From Bolinopsis microptera (Eukaryota; Ctenophora; Tentaculata; Lobata; Bolinopsidae), in contig NC_087076.1 in NCBI RefSeq assembly GCF_026151205.1, forward strand, positions 2,875,902 through 2,939,901: a stretch of DNA of 64,000 nt. Reading direction: 5' to 3'. The position numbers were made by a program, and so were the translations under genes. Positions 21,547 to 33,364 of this stretch are shown here, one piece after another. Below the pieces are notes generated by a model that searched no databases, was not told the origin of the DNA, and saw nothing but the letters and a program-made list of their open reading frames with translations. Every line of letters starts with the position of its first letter. Positions within the stretch are counted from its first letter, which is position 1.

Positions 21547-24500
21547 ATGGTGATTATAGAGCACGCCAACTGCCAAACCGTTACAAATGTGACCGAGGAA
21601 CATGCCTTCTTCTCCACCCTCCAGCTTCTTCAGTTCAATGTCTTCTCCGCGGACAAACAGTACAAAATTCAGTTCAAACCTGACATGTTCAGAGTTCCTA
21701 ATAAGAAGGGGCTCGAGGTGAGACGGATTTATTTTCTTATTTCACAACTTTTAATCGTTTGAAAATCATGCAAATTACTCTACTATATCAAACTTTAATT
21801 GTATTAAACTGCCCCTCTAGTCAAGATTAGTGAATAGTAACCGATATAAACTTCAGGTTGTGCTGCATTTCCTACTTACAAAGTTAGACCCGGAGCGGAG
21901 TAAAGAGGAGTTTGTTGGTTGTTGGCCAGCATATGACGTTAAAAGAAGTCACCTCTTTAGGAAGAATGTATTTAATTGGCTGACTGAACTAAACAGAGAC
22001 TATGTGGAGGTAACGATGACCGACCAAAACATAAAATATGTCCCACCATAATCCACATATTATATACACACATGTATAATTTGGACATGAGTCACTGTTA
22101 TCCAGCGTAGTCAAAACTTAGCCACGACTTAGCTTCAGTGGTCCACTAACAAACACTGATTATCTTATATATCATTTCAGGGGGTGCAAATACCTCGGAT
22201 CAACAATTCTACCTTAACAAAGGCATCAGGAGGTCTAGTAGTTAGCATGCTGGAGAGGCTGGCAGCATTAGTACTTTCTACACACATCACTGGACAACAT
22301 AAAGAGGTAAAACAATTAAAACATGAAATTTAAGGTATTTAGTATAAATTACTGTCTCTTTATATAACTATAAGAACTGATAATTCACATGATATCTCCG
22401 GAGATATTGATATATGTACTGGAACAAACATTAACATCATTTGGTAGACAGATTATTTGATCGGGTTTTATTTAGCCAGAGTTAAAACCTTACTCTCTTT
22501 CCCCCAGCGATCTAAGGTAGGGCCAGTGTTTTCACCCTCAAAACCTCACCTAAACCTGGCTGCTGCTACCACCCTTCGTCTCGAGATTGAGGTTCTGAAA
22601 AGAAAAGTAGCTGCTCGAGCGGAGGAAACTCATCTACTGAGGGGCAAGTGGACTCAATCCGCCAAAAATGTCTCTGACGAAATCCAGAATCTCTCCAAAA
22701 AAAAGAAGGTTGGTGCTTTTTCGCTGCGGCCTGTGAGTTGAATGAAATGTAATAGCAGTGGCTGATATAAAATTGTTTTTTGTTGTACTTTTCTTCTTAT
22801 AGTAGCAACTAGCATTTTATATCAAGAAACTATTCTATTTACTCATTAGAAGCTAGAAATGAAGAAAGATAGTTTGGAAACAAGGCAAAAAGATTACATC
22901 ACAGCGTTTTCGACCGATAAGAAGTTCATCAAGACATTATCGATTGCAGATGAGGACGCTCTGAGAACGGACGTTCAACAAAAATCTTTGCAGGTTTGTT
23001 TTTTTTTCAGTGCGCGTGTTCAATGTTCATTCTCTCCCTTTTTGTTGATGTTGTAAACGACACGTTTTTTCGTATTTATCGAAAAAATATTATTAAAAAT
23101 AAGATCAAATTAAAAACAGATCACCAATTTATAGTTTAATTTGTTCGTTATTATAAAACAATCAAATTGCCGGAAATCTGCCTACTTTATACATTACAAT
23201 CAGACAAATGGCCAGAATTGTAATTGTCGCTGAAAGTCGATACGCCCACTGTGCTAGTCCCAGAATTAGAGCTTTACTTTTTAAAGCTTTGTCCCTGTCG
23301 CAATTTTTCTTTTGCATAAAATATCGTATCCCAACTACAATCATAATGGTTCCTATAACCGGATTTATGATGGGCGCTGTGAGAAGTATGATCCATTCGA
23401 ATAGAGAAATCTTGCGATCCACTGCCACTAACCACTCGGCTCTTTCTTCCTTGTTAGTTGAAACATTAGAGGGCCCTAAATCAACTTTAGCATTTGATTT
23501 AGTACAGTCATCAATAGACGAGACCATGATGATCTTAGACTTTGAAACCGTATCGTCTTTAGATTTCACCATTTCGTTCTCTGCAATAAACGAGTTAGTA
23601 TCAACAGCTTATCTGTGGAAAATTTATGATGGATTAGAAAAAACAACCTTATTACATTCAGCCGGCTCAGTATAGTCGGGTCCCAACCGTTCTAAAAGGC
23701 TATCTCGTTAGCTTTTCGTGTTAAAAGCGATTTTTCAACGGTTATCACCTCTCTAGATGATTCTTAAAACATTTGGACTTCATTGCATTTTTGAAATAAA
23801 TGCAATGAGGGCGTTTTCGGCCACACCCTTTTTCAGGGTTTCGCGGTCACTCGAATTTTTGTATTTCAGCCCAGGAAGGTCTTAAAGACTATTCCGATAC
23901 ACCAAAATGTGCCTAATAGCCACATTTATATACAACTTATGAAGCAACATATTCCTTAAAATGCTTCGTTTCGGAAATATGGCCGAAAAACGGTTTTTGG
24001 CTTGACGCAGTTCATAATTTCCGTGATTTTTGGCATTTCCGCCTAGGAAGGTCGTAGAGACTATTCTGATACACTAAAATGTACATAATGGCCATATTTA
24101 TATACAACTCATGAAGCAACATATACCCTAAAAGGCTTATTTTCGGAAATGTGGCTGAAAAACAGATTTTTGCCGAGTGAACAATGACAATATTCACAAA
24201 TGGGCTATTGGACTGTTAACTAGAAAGGTCTTAAAGACTCATGAGCAACACAGCATTTGTCACAAGATGTAAGATGACTCAATTTGTGTCCAGAAACACC
24301 TACAAAAATTGGAGAATGATCTACTTTATTGGGCATCTCTCTTAATGGGCCAGGCCAGCAGCATATCTGTGTCTTACTAAATGGCAATTTTTCAAAATTA
24401 CGGTTTCTTTAGTAAAGGTCAATGGGTCAGTTGCTAACAGCAAATTGTTCGCAATTGCCGACTCATACACATCATATACTCAAAAACGCTCACTTTAGGA

Positions 24501-27500
24501 GTCATTAGTAAATAAGTTTAACTACTGCATGATTTGTGAAAACTCCAACAATTTTTCATTGGCACCTATATAGCCAAAATGTAATGACCAAAATTCAACT
24601 TTTTATTTATTCATGCCATGAAACCATATAATATATGTACCAAGAATACCGGATCTAAAATAAATCGGCACTGGATCCGGGCCAGATTGTCGCTTGACCA
24701 CTGACCAGTACCCCACTTTATAATCATAATTGACTTCACTGCCTCGACCAATATTGGTCTGTAATCCCTGGATTGAGATCTGTTGGCTGCAGTTTAATTT
24801 AGCTCATTTACCATAATAGTAATACCGCAGTGGTTTGGTTCGCATAGATTTTCCCATCGTATGATAATGTGTGTCATTCCCTCGTTTTTTAATCAAGTGG
24901 TTACTGGCTAGCTCTTTTTTATTACAGCTGCCTCGAGATCTTATCTAGGGCATTAATACATTAGTACTAGAACATTAGAACTGTAATTATAGAACTTCAG
25001 ATTAAGATTACTTGGCCGAATGGCAGGGTTCGAGATTCGACTCTAAAACGCTCAGTTTAGGAGTGATTAGTAGATAACTACTGCATGATATGCGAAAACT
25101 CCAACTAGACAAGGATCATGCTTAATCAAAGTGTTCCTCGACTTGAACTTAAGTCTTGTAACCTACTGCTCTACTGGAGTTTGGGCCACTGAATTGAATA
25201 CGACCTGATATTAATTTTAGGATGTCGGGAAATTCATTAAGATTTTTATTCTTTGGTTTTTCAATTGTGCTACGAATCCGAGTTTGAGTTGATAACACCG
25301 AATTTCCTGTTTGACTCTCAAAGAGAGGAACCAAGGCTTACGTTCCTCTTTTTGGCTCTGAGATCCGACTTTAAGATCGGACTTCGGAGATCCTCGCGTC
25401 GGAGATCATGTAAGTGTAACATCAGTACATGAGATTAGACTTTTTTGCTTGATATTGGACCTATAATTATTCGAAACAGCACGGGATGTAACCAAGGTTA
25501 ATTTAGATAAGATATACCAGCTTTCGGGGTTACAAGACCCCACGAAAGGCAGGCAGAGCATCCTAAATCCTCAATCCTCATGCTATCCTCACGTTGACCA
25601 TCTAGGTCCAAACTCCAGCCTCTCATTAAAAAACAGCTATTAGGCCCGAGATCCGTCCCTTGTCCCGTAGTGTCCCGTAAGTAAGAGATTGTTCAGATTT
25701 TGGTAATTTAGACCCCCTCCCCGCTCTAAAATCCACTTTACCCAATTAAGCTGGAAAAATTTCACATGTGAAACCTAAATAGCTAAATCAGCATCTCGAG
25801 ACCTTCTAATATAAAAACCCCGTGATCCTACTATAAGCTTATAACTTATAAGGCATAAAGGCATTGCATGCCGAAATTAAGATGCACTTCAACTGGTGAT
25901 CAGGTGATGTGAACCTGACATATGTTACCTGAATGCCCTCAGTCAAATCTCGAACCCTGCTAATGCTATTCTGCCAAGTAACCTTAATCTGAAGTTCTAG
26001 AATTACAGTTCTAATGTTCTAGTATTTGTGCCCATGCCCCAGATAAGATCTCGAGGCAGCTCACAGCTGTAATAACAGAAGAAATAGCCAGTCACCACTT
26101 GATTAAAAAACGAGGGAATGACACACATTATCATACGATGGGAAAATCTATGCGACTAAAAAAAAGAATATGGGGTCATTCTGAAGTGGGAACCAGACCA
26201 CTGCGGTATTATAGGAGATTAGCGGCCAACAGATCTCAATCCAGGGATTACAAACCAATATTGGTCGAGGCAGCGAAATCAATCATAATTATAAAGTACT
26301 GGTACTGGTCAGCGGTCAAGCAACAATCTGACCCGGATCCAGTGCCGATTTATTTTAGGTCCGGTATTCTTGGTACATATATTATATGGTTTCATGGCAT
26401 GAATAAATAAAAAGTTTGAAGTCTGGCACGTCACACATTTTATTTAAATTGGTACCAAGGAAAAATTGTTGGAGTTTTCACAAATCATGTAGTAGTTATT
26501 TACTTATGACTCCTAAAGTGAGCGTTTTTGAGTATATGATGTGCATGAGTCGGCAATTGCGAACAATTTGCTGTTAGCAACTGACCCATTGACCTTTACT
26601 AAAGAAACCGTAATTTTGAAAAATTGCCATTTAGTAAGACACAGATATGCTGCTGGCCTGGCCCATTAAGAGAGATGCCCAATAAAGTAGATCATTCTCC
26701 AATTTTTGTAGGTGTTTCTGGACACAAATTGAGTCATCTTACATCTTGTGACAAATGCTGTGTTGCTCATGAGTCTTTAAGACCTTTCTAGTTAACAGTC
26801 CAATAGGTCATTTGTGAATATTGTCATTTAATTGTTCACTCGGCAAAAATCTGTTTTTCAGCCACATTTCCGAAAATAAGCCTTTTAGGGTATATGTTGC
26901 TTCATGAGTTGTATATAAATATGGCCATTATGTACATTTTAGTGTATCAGAATAGTCTCTACGACCTTCCTAGGCGGAAATGCCAAAAATCACGGAAATT
27001 ATGAACTGCGTCAAGCCAAAAACCGTTTTTCGGCCATATTTCCGAAACGAAGCATTTTAAGGTATATGTTGCTTCATAAGTTGTATATAAATGTGGCTAT
27101 TAGGCACATTTTGGTGTATCGGAATAGTCTTTAAGACCTTCCTGGGCTGAAATACAAAAATTCGAGTGACCGCGAAACCCTGAAAAAGGGTGTGGCCGAA
27201 AACGCCCTCATTGCATTTATTTCAAAAATGCAATGAAGTCCAAATGTTTTAAGAACCATCTAGAGAGGTGATAACCGTTGAGAAATCGCTTTTAACACGA
27301 AAAGCTAACGAGATTCCGTTTCGTCTCAGACTAGTAAAAACTGATTTATTATGAACTAGACTAGGAACTAAGAAACTACCAAATCTTTGCCACATTATAA
27401 CTATTAAAGTATAAAACCGCCAAACTGGTTGATACACGATAGCAGAGATGACATGATAACACTGCAACTGGTACAAGTGAAACATTAGCTTATTCTTCTT

Positions 27501-30433
27501 TTACAATTAGAGGAGAAAAAGCTAATGTTTCATTGTTGTTATTTATAATATAACATTATGATAACGGTGCAGGCCTCTTAAGTCTCAACAAACACCGCAC
27601 AGAACTGAATGAACAGTAATTTTATGGTTCAGACTTCAGTGCGTCAGTGCTCCTCCTTTATGAATTTCAACACAGAAGCGGTCCACATTCGAACTTTCTA
27701 TTTAAAAACTTAAAAACTCCCGGCTTATGCACTTTAAAGTAGCCCCACCCAGCGACCGTTAAGTGCTAAGTTATCTTGAAATTTGACAAGAATACTTTAC
27801 ATGGCCGTAATAGCAAAGATACAGTGAAAATGAATTAGCTGATAGGCTTCTAACTACCCTATCGTTCCTTATTTGGACTTAATAAACTGTGTGCGCTGCT
27901 AATTATAGTAGTTTTCAGATTCATAGCTAAATTTTAGTGCTAACTAGTAACTACAGTACACGAACAGTACACGAACTACGAGTACTGTACAGACTAAACA
28001 ACTCCAGCGCTGCTTAAAGTAACGACTAAACCCCGATATAATTATAAATATTATGCTTGAGACTAGACCGGTGAAGAACCACAATAAGTACTGTTTCAGC
28101 CAGGGAACAGTTGTGCTGTGCTATCATACACGCAAACACATTTGACAGCAGTTAACTACGAAGTAATATAAATGATGTCGGTTTTAAATAAACCAAATTA
28201 ATTTCTTCTCACCTGATGAAGTATTTTTCTCGGCTTGATAAGCCCCGCTCTTAACCTAAACGTAGGGCTCTCTGAAACTCTGCTATCTCAGCTTTCCGCC
28301 GCATGGTAAACATGTAAATTTACTAAAACCTGCGTTGAGGCGTCAAATTCAAGAATCACAAAATTCAAGTTAAAATCTTTAGAAAAAACGGCCTCCGAAC
28401 AAATTGTGGCAATATAGATAGCCAAGTACGATAAAATACGGTATTATGTTTCAGAGAAATAGCGACTCTTACTCCAATACGTGTGGTGTCCTTGGAAACT
28501 ACATAACCAATAATATTTGATTTAATCAGTGCTCGCTGGTGACGCACTAAGCTAATACTCTATTTTGTTCTGAGTAACGCTCAGACTATACAATAAACAC
28601 ACCAATGTACTTGGCCGGCCACTTTACTCGATAATATGAACCATTCCGATTGGTCGAACACTCATTTCTTTATTGATTTATTGCATTGGACGACAATTTT
28701 CTCAAGAAATGCTATTATTATTAATATTATTATCGTGGTTCAGCAACCTGAACCTTGAGATGGTTGCAATAGAGCTGAAATTGCTTGTCAGTTTCCTAAC
28801 GTGAATGCTCTGTTCAGGTGAAGCAGCACTTGCATAGGTTAGGAGACGTGTGTAAGAGACGTGTGGCGGAGAGGGCTGTGGTTAACAGCTTGATTAATGG
28901 TAGCTATGGTGACAATGTCTTACATCATGACAAAATCGCTCTTCAGGTCAGTCTTTAGTTTCATCTGAATGTGTTCAAATATCTGTTCTACCGTTTTCTG
29001 ACGAATAAGTTTTCAAGCACTCATGGCAAATTGCGGCATTCTAGGGGGTTCCCAAAAGGGGCTTTCTGGGGTCCGGCGATTATTTCTGATGGTTTCTGAA
29101 AACGGCAGTGTTTAATAATTTACTACAAGTGGTGTTGATTGTACAACAAATGTGTCTCAGGTTCCCTCAATAATAATACAAGAATACCAGAAGAAGCTAG
29201 CAGAGGGGACTATAGGAAATACTTACTGTGGTGGGGACTTGTGTCTTGTAGCTCTCACTAAAATCAGCTACATCGGACTGAAAATGCTCTGCAAATCTGT
29301 TGAAACTGGTGAGATAAAAATAAGGATAAAAATGTTCAATATTGGACTCAGCCCCGTGTCTTTATATACTTGCTGTTATTGGTTGTATTTATATTATAAA
29401 ATATGATGTGTATTTATCAGACACGATCAAGTCTCAAGTACCACAGTCGATCCTCCAACAACGCCGCACGGATCTTGCTGAGAATCTGGGTCTGATAAAA
29501 GATCTGGGATCTTGGTTGGAGGACCTAGACTTAGAAACCCGGGGATTGAGGGCTGACATGTGGCTTTCTCAGCCGGACTTCTCCCTTTATCAACAGGTTT
29601 ATAGACATTGCTTTTAATCAGGAGAGTTCTGTTTAGAAATCCTGCATATTATTCATGCCTCCCATGCTTCTCCTCAACATTTCAATGTTTTGGTAAGTTT
29701 ATATTTATTTCAGGATATCAGACTCCAATCACCGATGCCCGTATTTTCACTAGCAGGGGGACCGGCTAGAACTGACAACTTCGTACACGTTGCTCCTCTA
29801 ACTCCAAAGCCTAAACCCCAGAGACCCACAGCTCTAACCCCCTTGTCTCTGAGGAAATACAAGCAAGGTAATAGAGCCTTTAAAGATATACCGTTGTCTC
29901 ACTTGTCATGGTTTCATTTTTGTTAGTCGCCTTCCATTTGACATCTTTATTTACAACGTTTTTGAGATGGATATTTTCAGTGTCCAGTAGAATGTCCAAC
30001 CTGTCGACCAATGTCGAAGAGAAAACAAGGGAAGATATTTCGGATATAGAGAACCAAGAAAATGGTAAGTAAAGTGTACACAAACTTGGGGTCATATCAT
30101 AGCGAGTTCAGACATCAAATTGGCCAACACTGTACATGTAGGTGAGATGTCGCCTTGGCGAGTGTGTTCCTCGCTTCGGAAAAGTTGAAAGATTCAATAG
30201 ATCATCTTCTTCACTTTTTACTGAACTTAATTTACTGTTGAGATGTGAATTAGTAACAACATTGTTTAAATTCGTGCCAAACATATCAATCATTTTTTAT
30301 TCTTTTACTATATTTTTCAGATCCCGTAGAAAACATTAACTTTACGCGACGTGAGAACGTATGGAGTAAAGAACTCAACGATTTATCTCTTTTGGACATG
30401 GATGCTTCAGCCAATTTTTCCTTCTTGAACTGA
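21547..30433 (+). CDS. HAUS6: Augmin complex subunit HAUS6 homologue
   Basis: Subunit of augmin, which recruits gamma-tubulin to spindle microtubules for branching nucleation. Eleven exons join in frame: 21547-21717, 21857-22009, 22181-22306, 22508-22708, 22850-22993, 28818-28946, 29161-29308, 29421-29596, 29714-29867, 29981-30064, 30321-30433, giving 532 residues. Human HAUS6 is about 955; the missing length is the unstructured tail. Residues of about 58-110 match the conserved N-terminal domain: 'VLHFLLTKLDPERSKEEF' and 'CWPAYDVKRSHLFRKN' against 'SYFLFQVLDQSLTKEVF' and 'CWPPFDQKSDTEFRKH'. The middle is a coiled coil from exons 4-6. 'IGNTYCGGDLCLVALTKI' resembles human 'IGNVYEAGKLNLLTVIQL'. 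Intron 5 is 5.8 kb and contains an antisense ORF and a foldback element; all other introns are short. The C-terminal exons are not alignable from memory. Confidence 0.82.
23162..23572 (-). CDS. Nested small membrane protein in HAUS6 intron 5
   Basis: A 136-residue ORF antisense to HAUS6. The first 55 residues are polar and Lys/Asp/Ser-rich. Two hydrophobic segments follow, 'WIILLTAPIINPVIGTIMIV' and 'SATITILAICLIVMY', separated by a basic loop ('QKKNCDRDKALKSK'). The 'NPxxG' turn, the charged loop and two-TM order are reminiscent of CD225/dispanin proteins, but the match is weak and I do not claim it. Just upstream on the minus strand, a TACTAAC-like branch site and TTTATTGCAG acceptor (about 23586-23598) suggest a further 5' exon, perhaps beyond the foldback element. 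It could also be a decaying copy; no introns interrupt it. Confidence 0.5.
   Translation of the reverse strand: MVKSKDDTVSKSKIIMVSSIDDCTKSNAKVDLGPSNVSTNKEERAEWLVAVDRKISLFEWIILLTAPIINPVIGTIMIVVGIRYFMQKKNCDRDKALKSKALILGLAQWAYRLSATITILAICLIVMYKVGRFPAI
23702..27315. mobile_element. 3.6 kb foldback element with 1.35 kb inverted arms
   Basis: The left arm (23702-25042) and right arm (25943-27315) are near-perfect reverse complements. The outer ends read 'ATCTCGTTAGCTTTTCGTG' and 'CACGAAAAGCTAACGAGAT'. The spacer of about 900 bp is unrelated except for a partial copy of an arm motif. Arms contain tandem modules of about 172 bp with 'GCTTCATAAGTTGTATATAA'. No transposase frame is visible; the 103-residue ORF in the right arm has no family signature. 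No target-site duplication could be fixed. It lies in HAUS6 intron 5 and about 130 bp upstream of the antisense ORF. Confidence 0.85.
27316..28817. other. Rest of HAUS6 intron 5
   Basis: No gene recognised. A hairpin with arms 'GAAACATTAGCTT' and 'AAGCTAATGTTTC' lies at about 27478-27535. The remainder is non-repetitive AT-rich sequence. Confidence 0.4.
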
Positions 30434-31151
30434 CTTGATAGTTGTGGCGAATCAAACATTTTAGCTGTAATTTTTATCCAAAACTCAAATATTGGACCGT
30501 CGCCAGTGTCTCCTTTTTCCAAACAAAAGGAAACGCGGATATCAATTTAAATTACCGTTACCGTACCCAAACTCAAAATGATACCGAGAATGAGATCGAT
30601 CGCTCGTTTAAGTATTTAGCACAAATTTCATTAAAAATCTTAACATGACTATTTTTGATTCCTGTCATCTTTAAAATTGAATTGCCATCATTTTTATTTT
30701 TGTCGCTCATCTATGATCTAATTTCGATTCGTGAGATAGTTGGAATTTCCCCTGGGATTGTGAATGGTGATGATGATTAAATCAATACTTATACTTACAA
30801 TATAATACTTAGTAATATATTTTTATTTCTTTTTACATTTTTTGGGTTAAAAGTATATTGACAATTTTCTAATACAATTAAATAACTTTTGACCTGTAAC
30901 GTTTTGTAAATATGTTTGTGCATTATTGCTTATTCTTATTAATATATTATTGTATTAGTTTTGGTGAACACCCGATGTTTGTAATTTGAATAGCGTTGCC
31001 ATGTTTTTTAACGCCAAATATGAAAAGTCGCGTGACTTGTTATTTAAATGAAACGAACTTTATTTGATGAGTTTTATATCAGAACAAGGCGTTTTATTTG
31101 CTTTCTTAAACATGAATAAAGATTAATCTGACGACTTATAATTCATTTTAA
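30434..31151. other. HAUS6 3' flank
   Basis: AT-rich sequence with candidate AATAAA at 31115-31120. No ORF of interest. Confidence 0.35.
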
Positions 31152-31379
31152 AGGACCAGTTAACTGAAAAAAAGTTATCCTCATATTTTGACAGATTGTG
31201 ACAAATAGCAAACTAAGCAACGAGTCGAATTCCTAAATCTCTAACTGCTCTCTAACGCGTGTAAATAGCGTTTGTATTATTTTGGCGATGACGTCATAAA
31301 GTCCCTGCGCGCGCAGAGGAGGTCGTGAGACTGTATTTTACAGGTAGAAAATGGACATAATACAATCTTTTCCCCCGAA

Positions 31380-31805
31380 TAACTCGAAAAGTAAGTAATT
31401 TAGGGTACATGTTGCTTCATAAGTTGTATATAAACATGGCCATTCTGCACAATTTGCACACATTCAAAAACCTTTAGGGGCCTTCATAGCCCAATTTACC
31501 AGATACCCATAGTTTTGCATGATTTCTGGAACCGAAAATCAGTTTTTCGCCAATAACTGAAAAAGTAAGCACTTTAAGGCATATGTTTGTTCGTAAGTCA
31601 TATATTAATATGCTAATTGCGGTTCTTTTGCACCCTGTCTAAAGACTCTATCACGATCCTATCGAAAATGGGCTCAGCACCACGCCCAAAATGGTTTTTG
31701 GCGAATTTCTCGAAAAGTAAGGATTTTAGGCCATGTGTTGCTCAATAACTCCTATATAAACATGCATATGCGGCTTCGTTTAAGCCTATTTTGAAGTCTC
31801 TACGA
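31380..31805 (+). repeat. Three tandem modules shared with the foldback element
   Basis: Modules starting near 31380, 31555 and 31710 each run from 'GAAAAGTAAG' through 'TTGCTTCATAAGTTGTATAT' or a diverged form. The same module, in 172-bp spacing, builds the arms of the element at 23702-27315. Confidence 0.7.
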
Positions 31806-31988
31806 CCTTCAGAAGAAAGGGGTCGGTTACGTTATTGGGTCAATATGGGCGTGGCCCTCCTGGGTTTTCTCCACGGTCAAAAAATGTCTCCAAACGAAAA
31901 TCGTGTATTCATAACTTCGGGAAGGTCTGTGCAAATGGCAAAGTTTCGTGAGTATTAGAACATTTGACATACGTTGCATGCCACTTTT

Positions 31989-32258
31989 CGCGCGCGAAGC
32001 GCGCGCCGCCGAAGGCGAAACATGTATCAATAGAACATTTGCAGGTTCATTTCCATAAATGTCCATAAATGACTGGACTGCACAACTTTAGAGTTAACTT
32101 TACAAAAACTCATAAGTCATTTATCTCAAATTAAGCTGTTAGTGTCCATGATCAACCTTGTATCACGTGGTGACCCCCACGGTCGCTTCACTGTATCGTC
32201 TTCGACGATACAGGGGGAGCCGCGCACTTCGTGCGCGGCGGGTCATACAACGTATGAC
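31989..32258. other. Row of short perfect hairpins with three-base loops
   Basis: Five inverted repeats, each with a three-base loop: 31989-32005 (7-bp stem CGCGCGC, loop GAA), 32007-32017 (4 bp, GAA), 32191-32213 (10 bp CTGTATCGTC, loop TTC), 32219-32239 (9 bp GCCGCGCAC, loop TTC), 32242-32258 (7 bp GTCATAC, loop AAC). A TTC loop reads GAA on the other strand. Confidence 0.9.
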
Positions 32259-33364
32259 AAGATCAACCTGTGGCGACAATGTTTTACGCGAAATGTAAAA
32301 ATCAGGAGTAATATAAAAAGTTTATTTTTAGATTAAAGTGCTAGCTCATAGTTTTAGAATTGTATAGATTAACGTTGGTCGTTTAGCCATCTAACAATCG
32401 ATCGTGCCGTAATATATGGCCAGAGAATAATAGGGTCTTGGAAATTCTATAGTTGTTCAGTGGGTCGATTGACTGAACACGTTTGCACTTGGTATTTAAA
32501 CTTAACAGTAATTTATTTATGTTATGTACCGAAGATAATGCAATTAGGATAACAACTAGGTAAGCCGTAAATCTAATTCAAAACACACCTCACACCGTAC
32601 ACTCCAATCAGTATTACTATTTGGTAGACCGGGCATTTTGGCGGGAATTCTGTTCCCACGGCACTGTTCTGATAGAAGCTACTTCTACTAATGGTCCCAG
32701 AGGAACGGCCGTAAAGTAGCCAGACTTCTTGTCTCCTGTACTGGCTGACACATACGGATTAAAGTTAGAAATTTCGCTATGCTATAAATATAATTGCTCT
32801 CGGAATTGAACAAACTCCTACTTATCTGGATCCTTTCTAAATTCGTTAGAGTTTCATGGACTGGGGAAAAATAATCGGTACAGTCTCCCTGCTTGTGCAA
32901 TTAAGCAATGAAAACAATCCAAAATTATCACATATGACATAAGTTGTAATAGCAGAAACTTTCTAACCGTACATTCACCCGCCACTGTTCAAGAACCTAT
33001 ATCACTGTTTAAAATCATGACGTGAGCACTGTACATCCAATCAGCTATTCCTTTAGTTAGGATGATAGCCAAAACTATAAGGATTTTGGAGAACTAGGGT
33101 AATAGTCATAATTCTAAAATTTGAGTGAGTTACACGTGTTTTATTGACGATGATGAACATTTGCAATGTATTACGCTATGCAAGCGCGCACAGAGGGACT
33201 TTATGACGTCACGAGGCCACAGCTTATTATTGCAATAACACGCGTTGCACGTACGCTAGAGAGTTGGTTCTTTCGGCGATACGATTCTTTACCAGTTTGT
33301 CACAGCTGATTTAAATCTTAGCCAAATTGGAGACTACAAATTTTTCAGTTAACTGGTCCTTTAA

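Larger units (their letters stand above)
31152..33360. mobile_element. TTAA-flanked inverted-repeat element (piggyBac-like ends)
   Basis: Left end 'AGGACCAGTTAACTGAAAAA' and right end 'TTTTTCAGTTAACTGGTCCT' are exact inverted repeats, flanked by TTAA at 31148-31151 and 33361-33364. Imperfect homology between the ends continues for about 180 bp, including 'GACGTCATAAAGTCCCT' on the left and 'AGGGACTTTATGACGTCA' on the right. TTAA target duplication is typical of piggyBac-type transposition. No transposase frame is present, so it is non-autonomous. The interior has three 170-bp modules and a row of tight hairpins. Confidence 0.8.

Noticed and set aside
26099-26410. 103-residue ORF in the foldback arm
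   Set aside because: No family motif, and it lies in repeat DNA whose reverse complement occurs at the other arm with stops.
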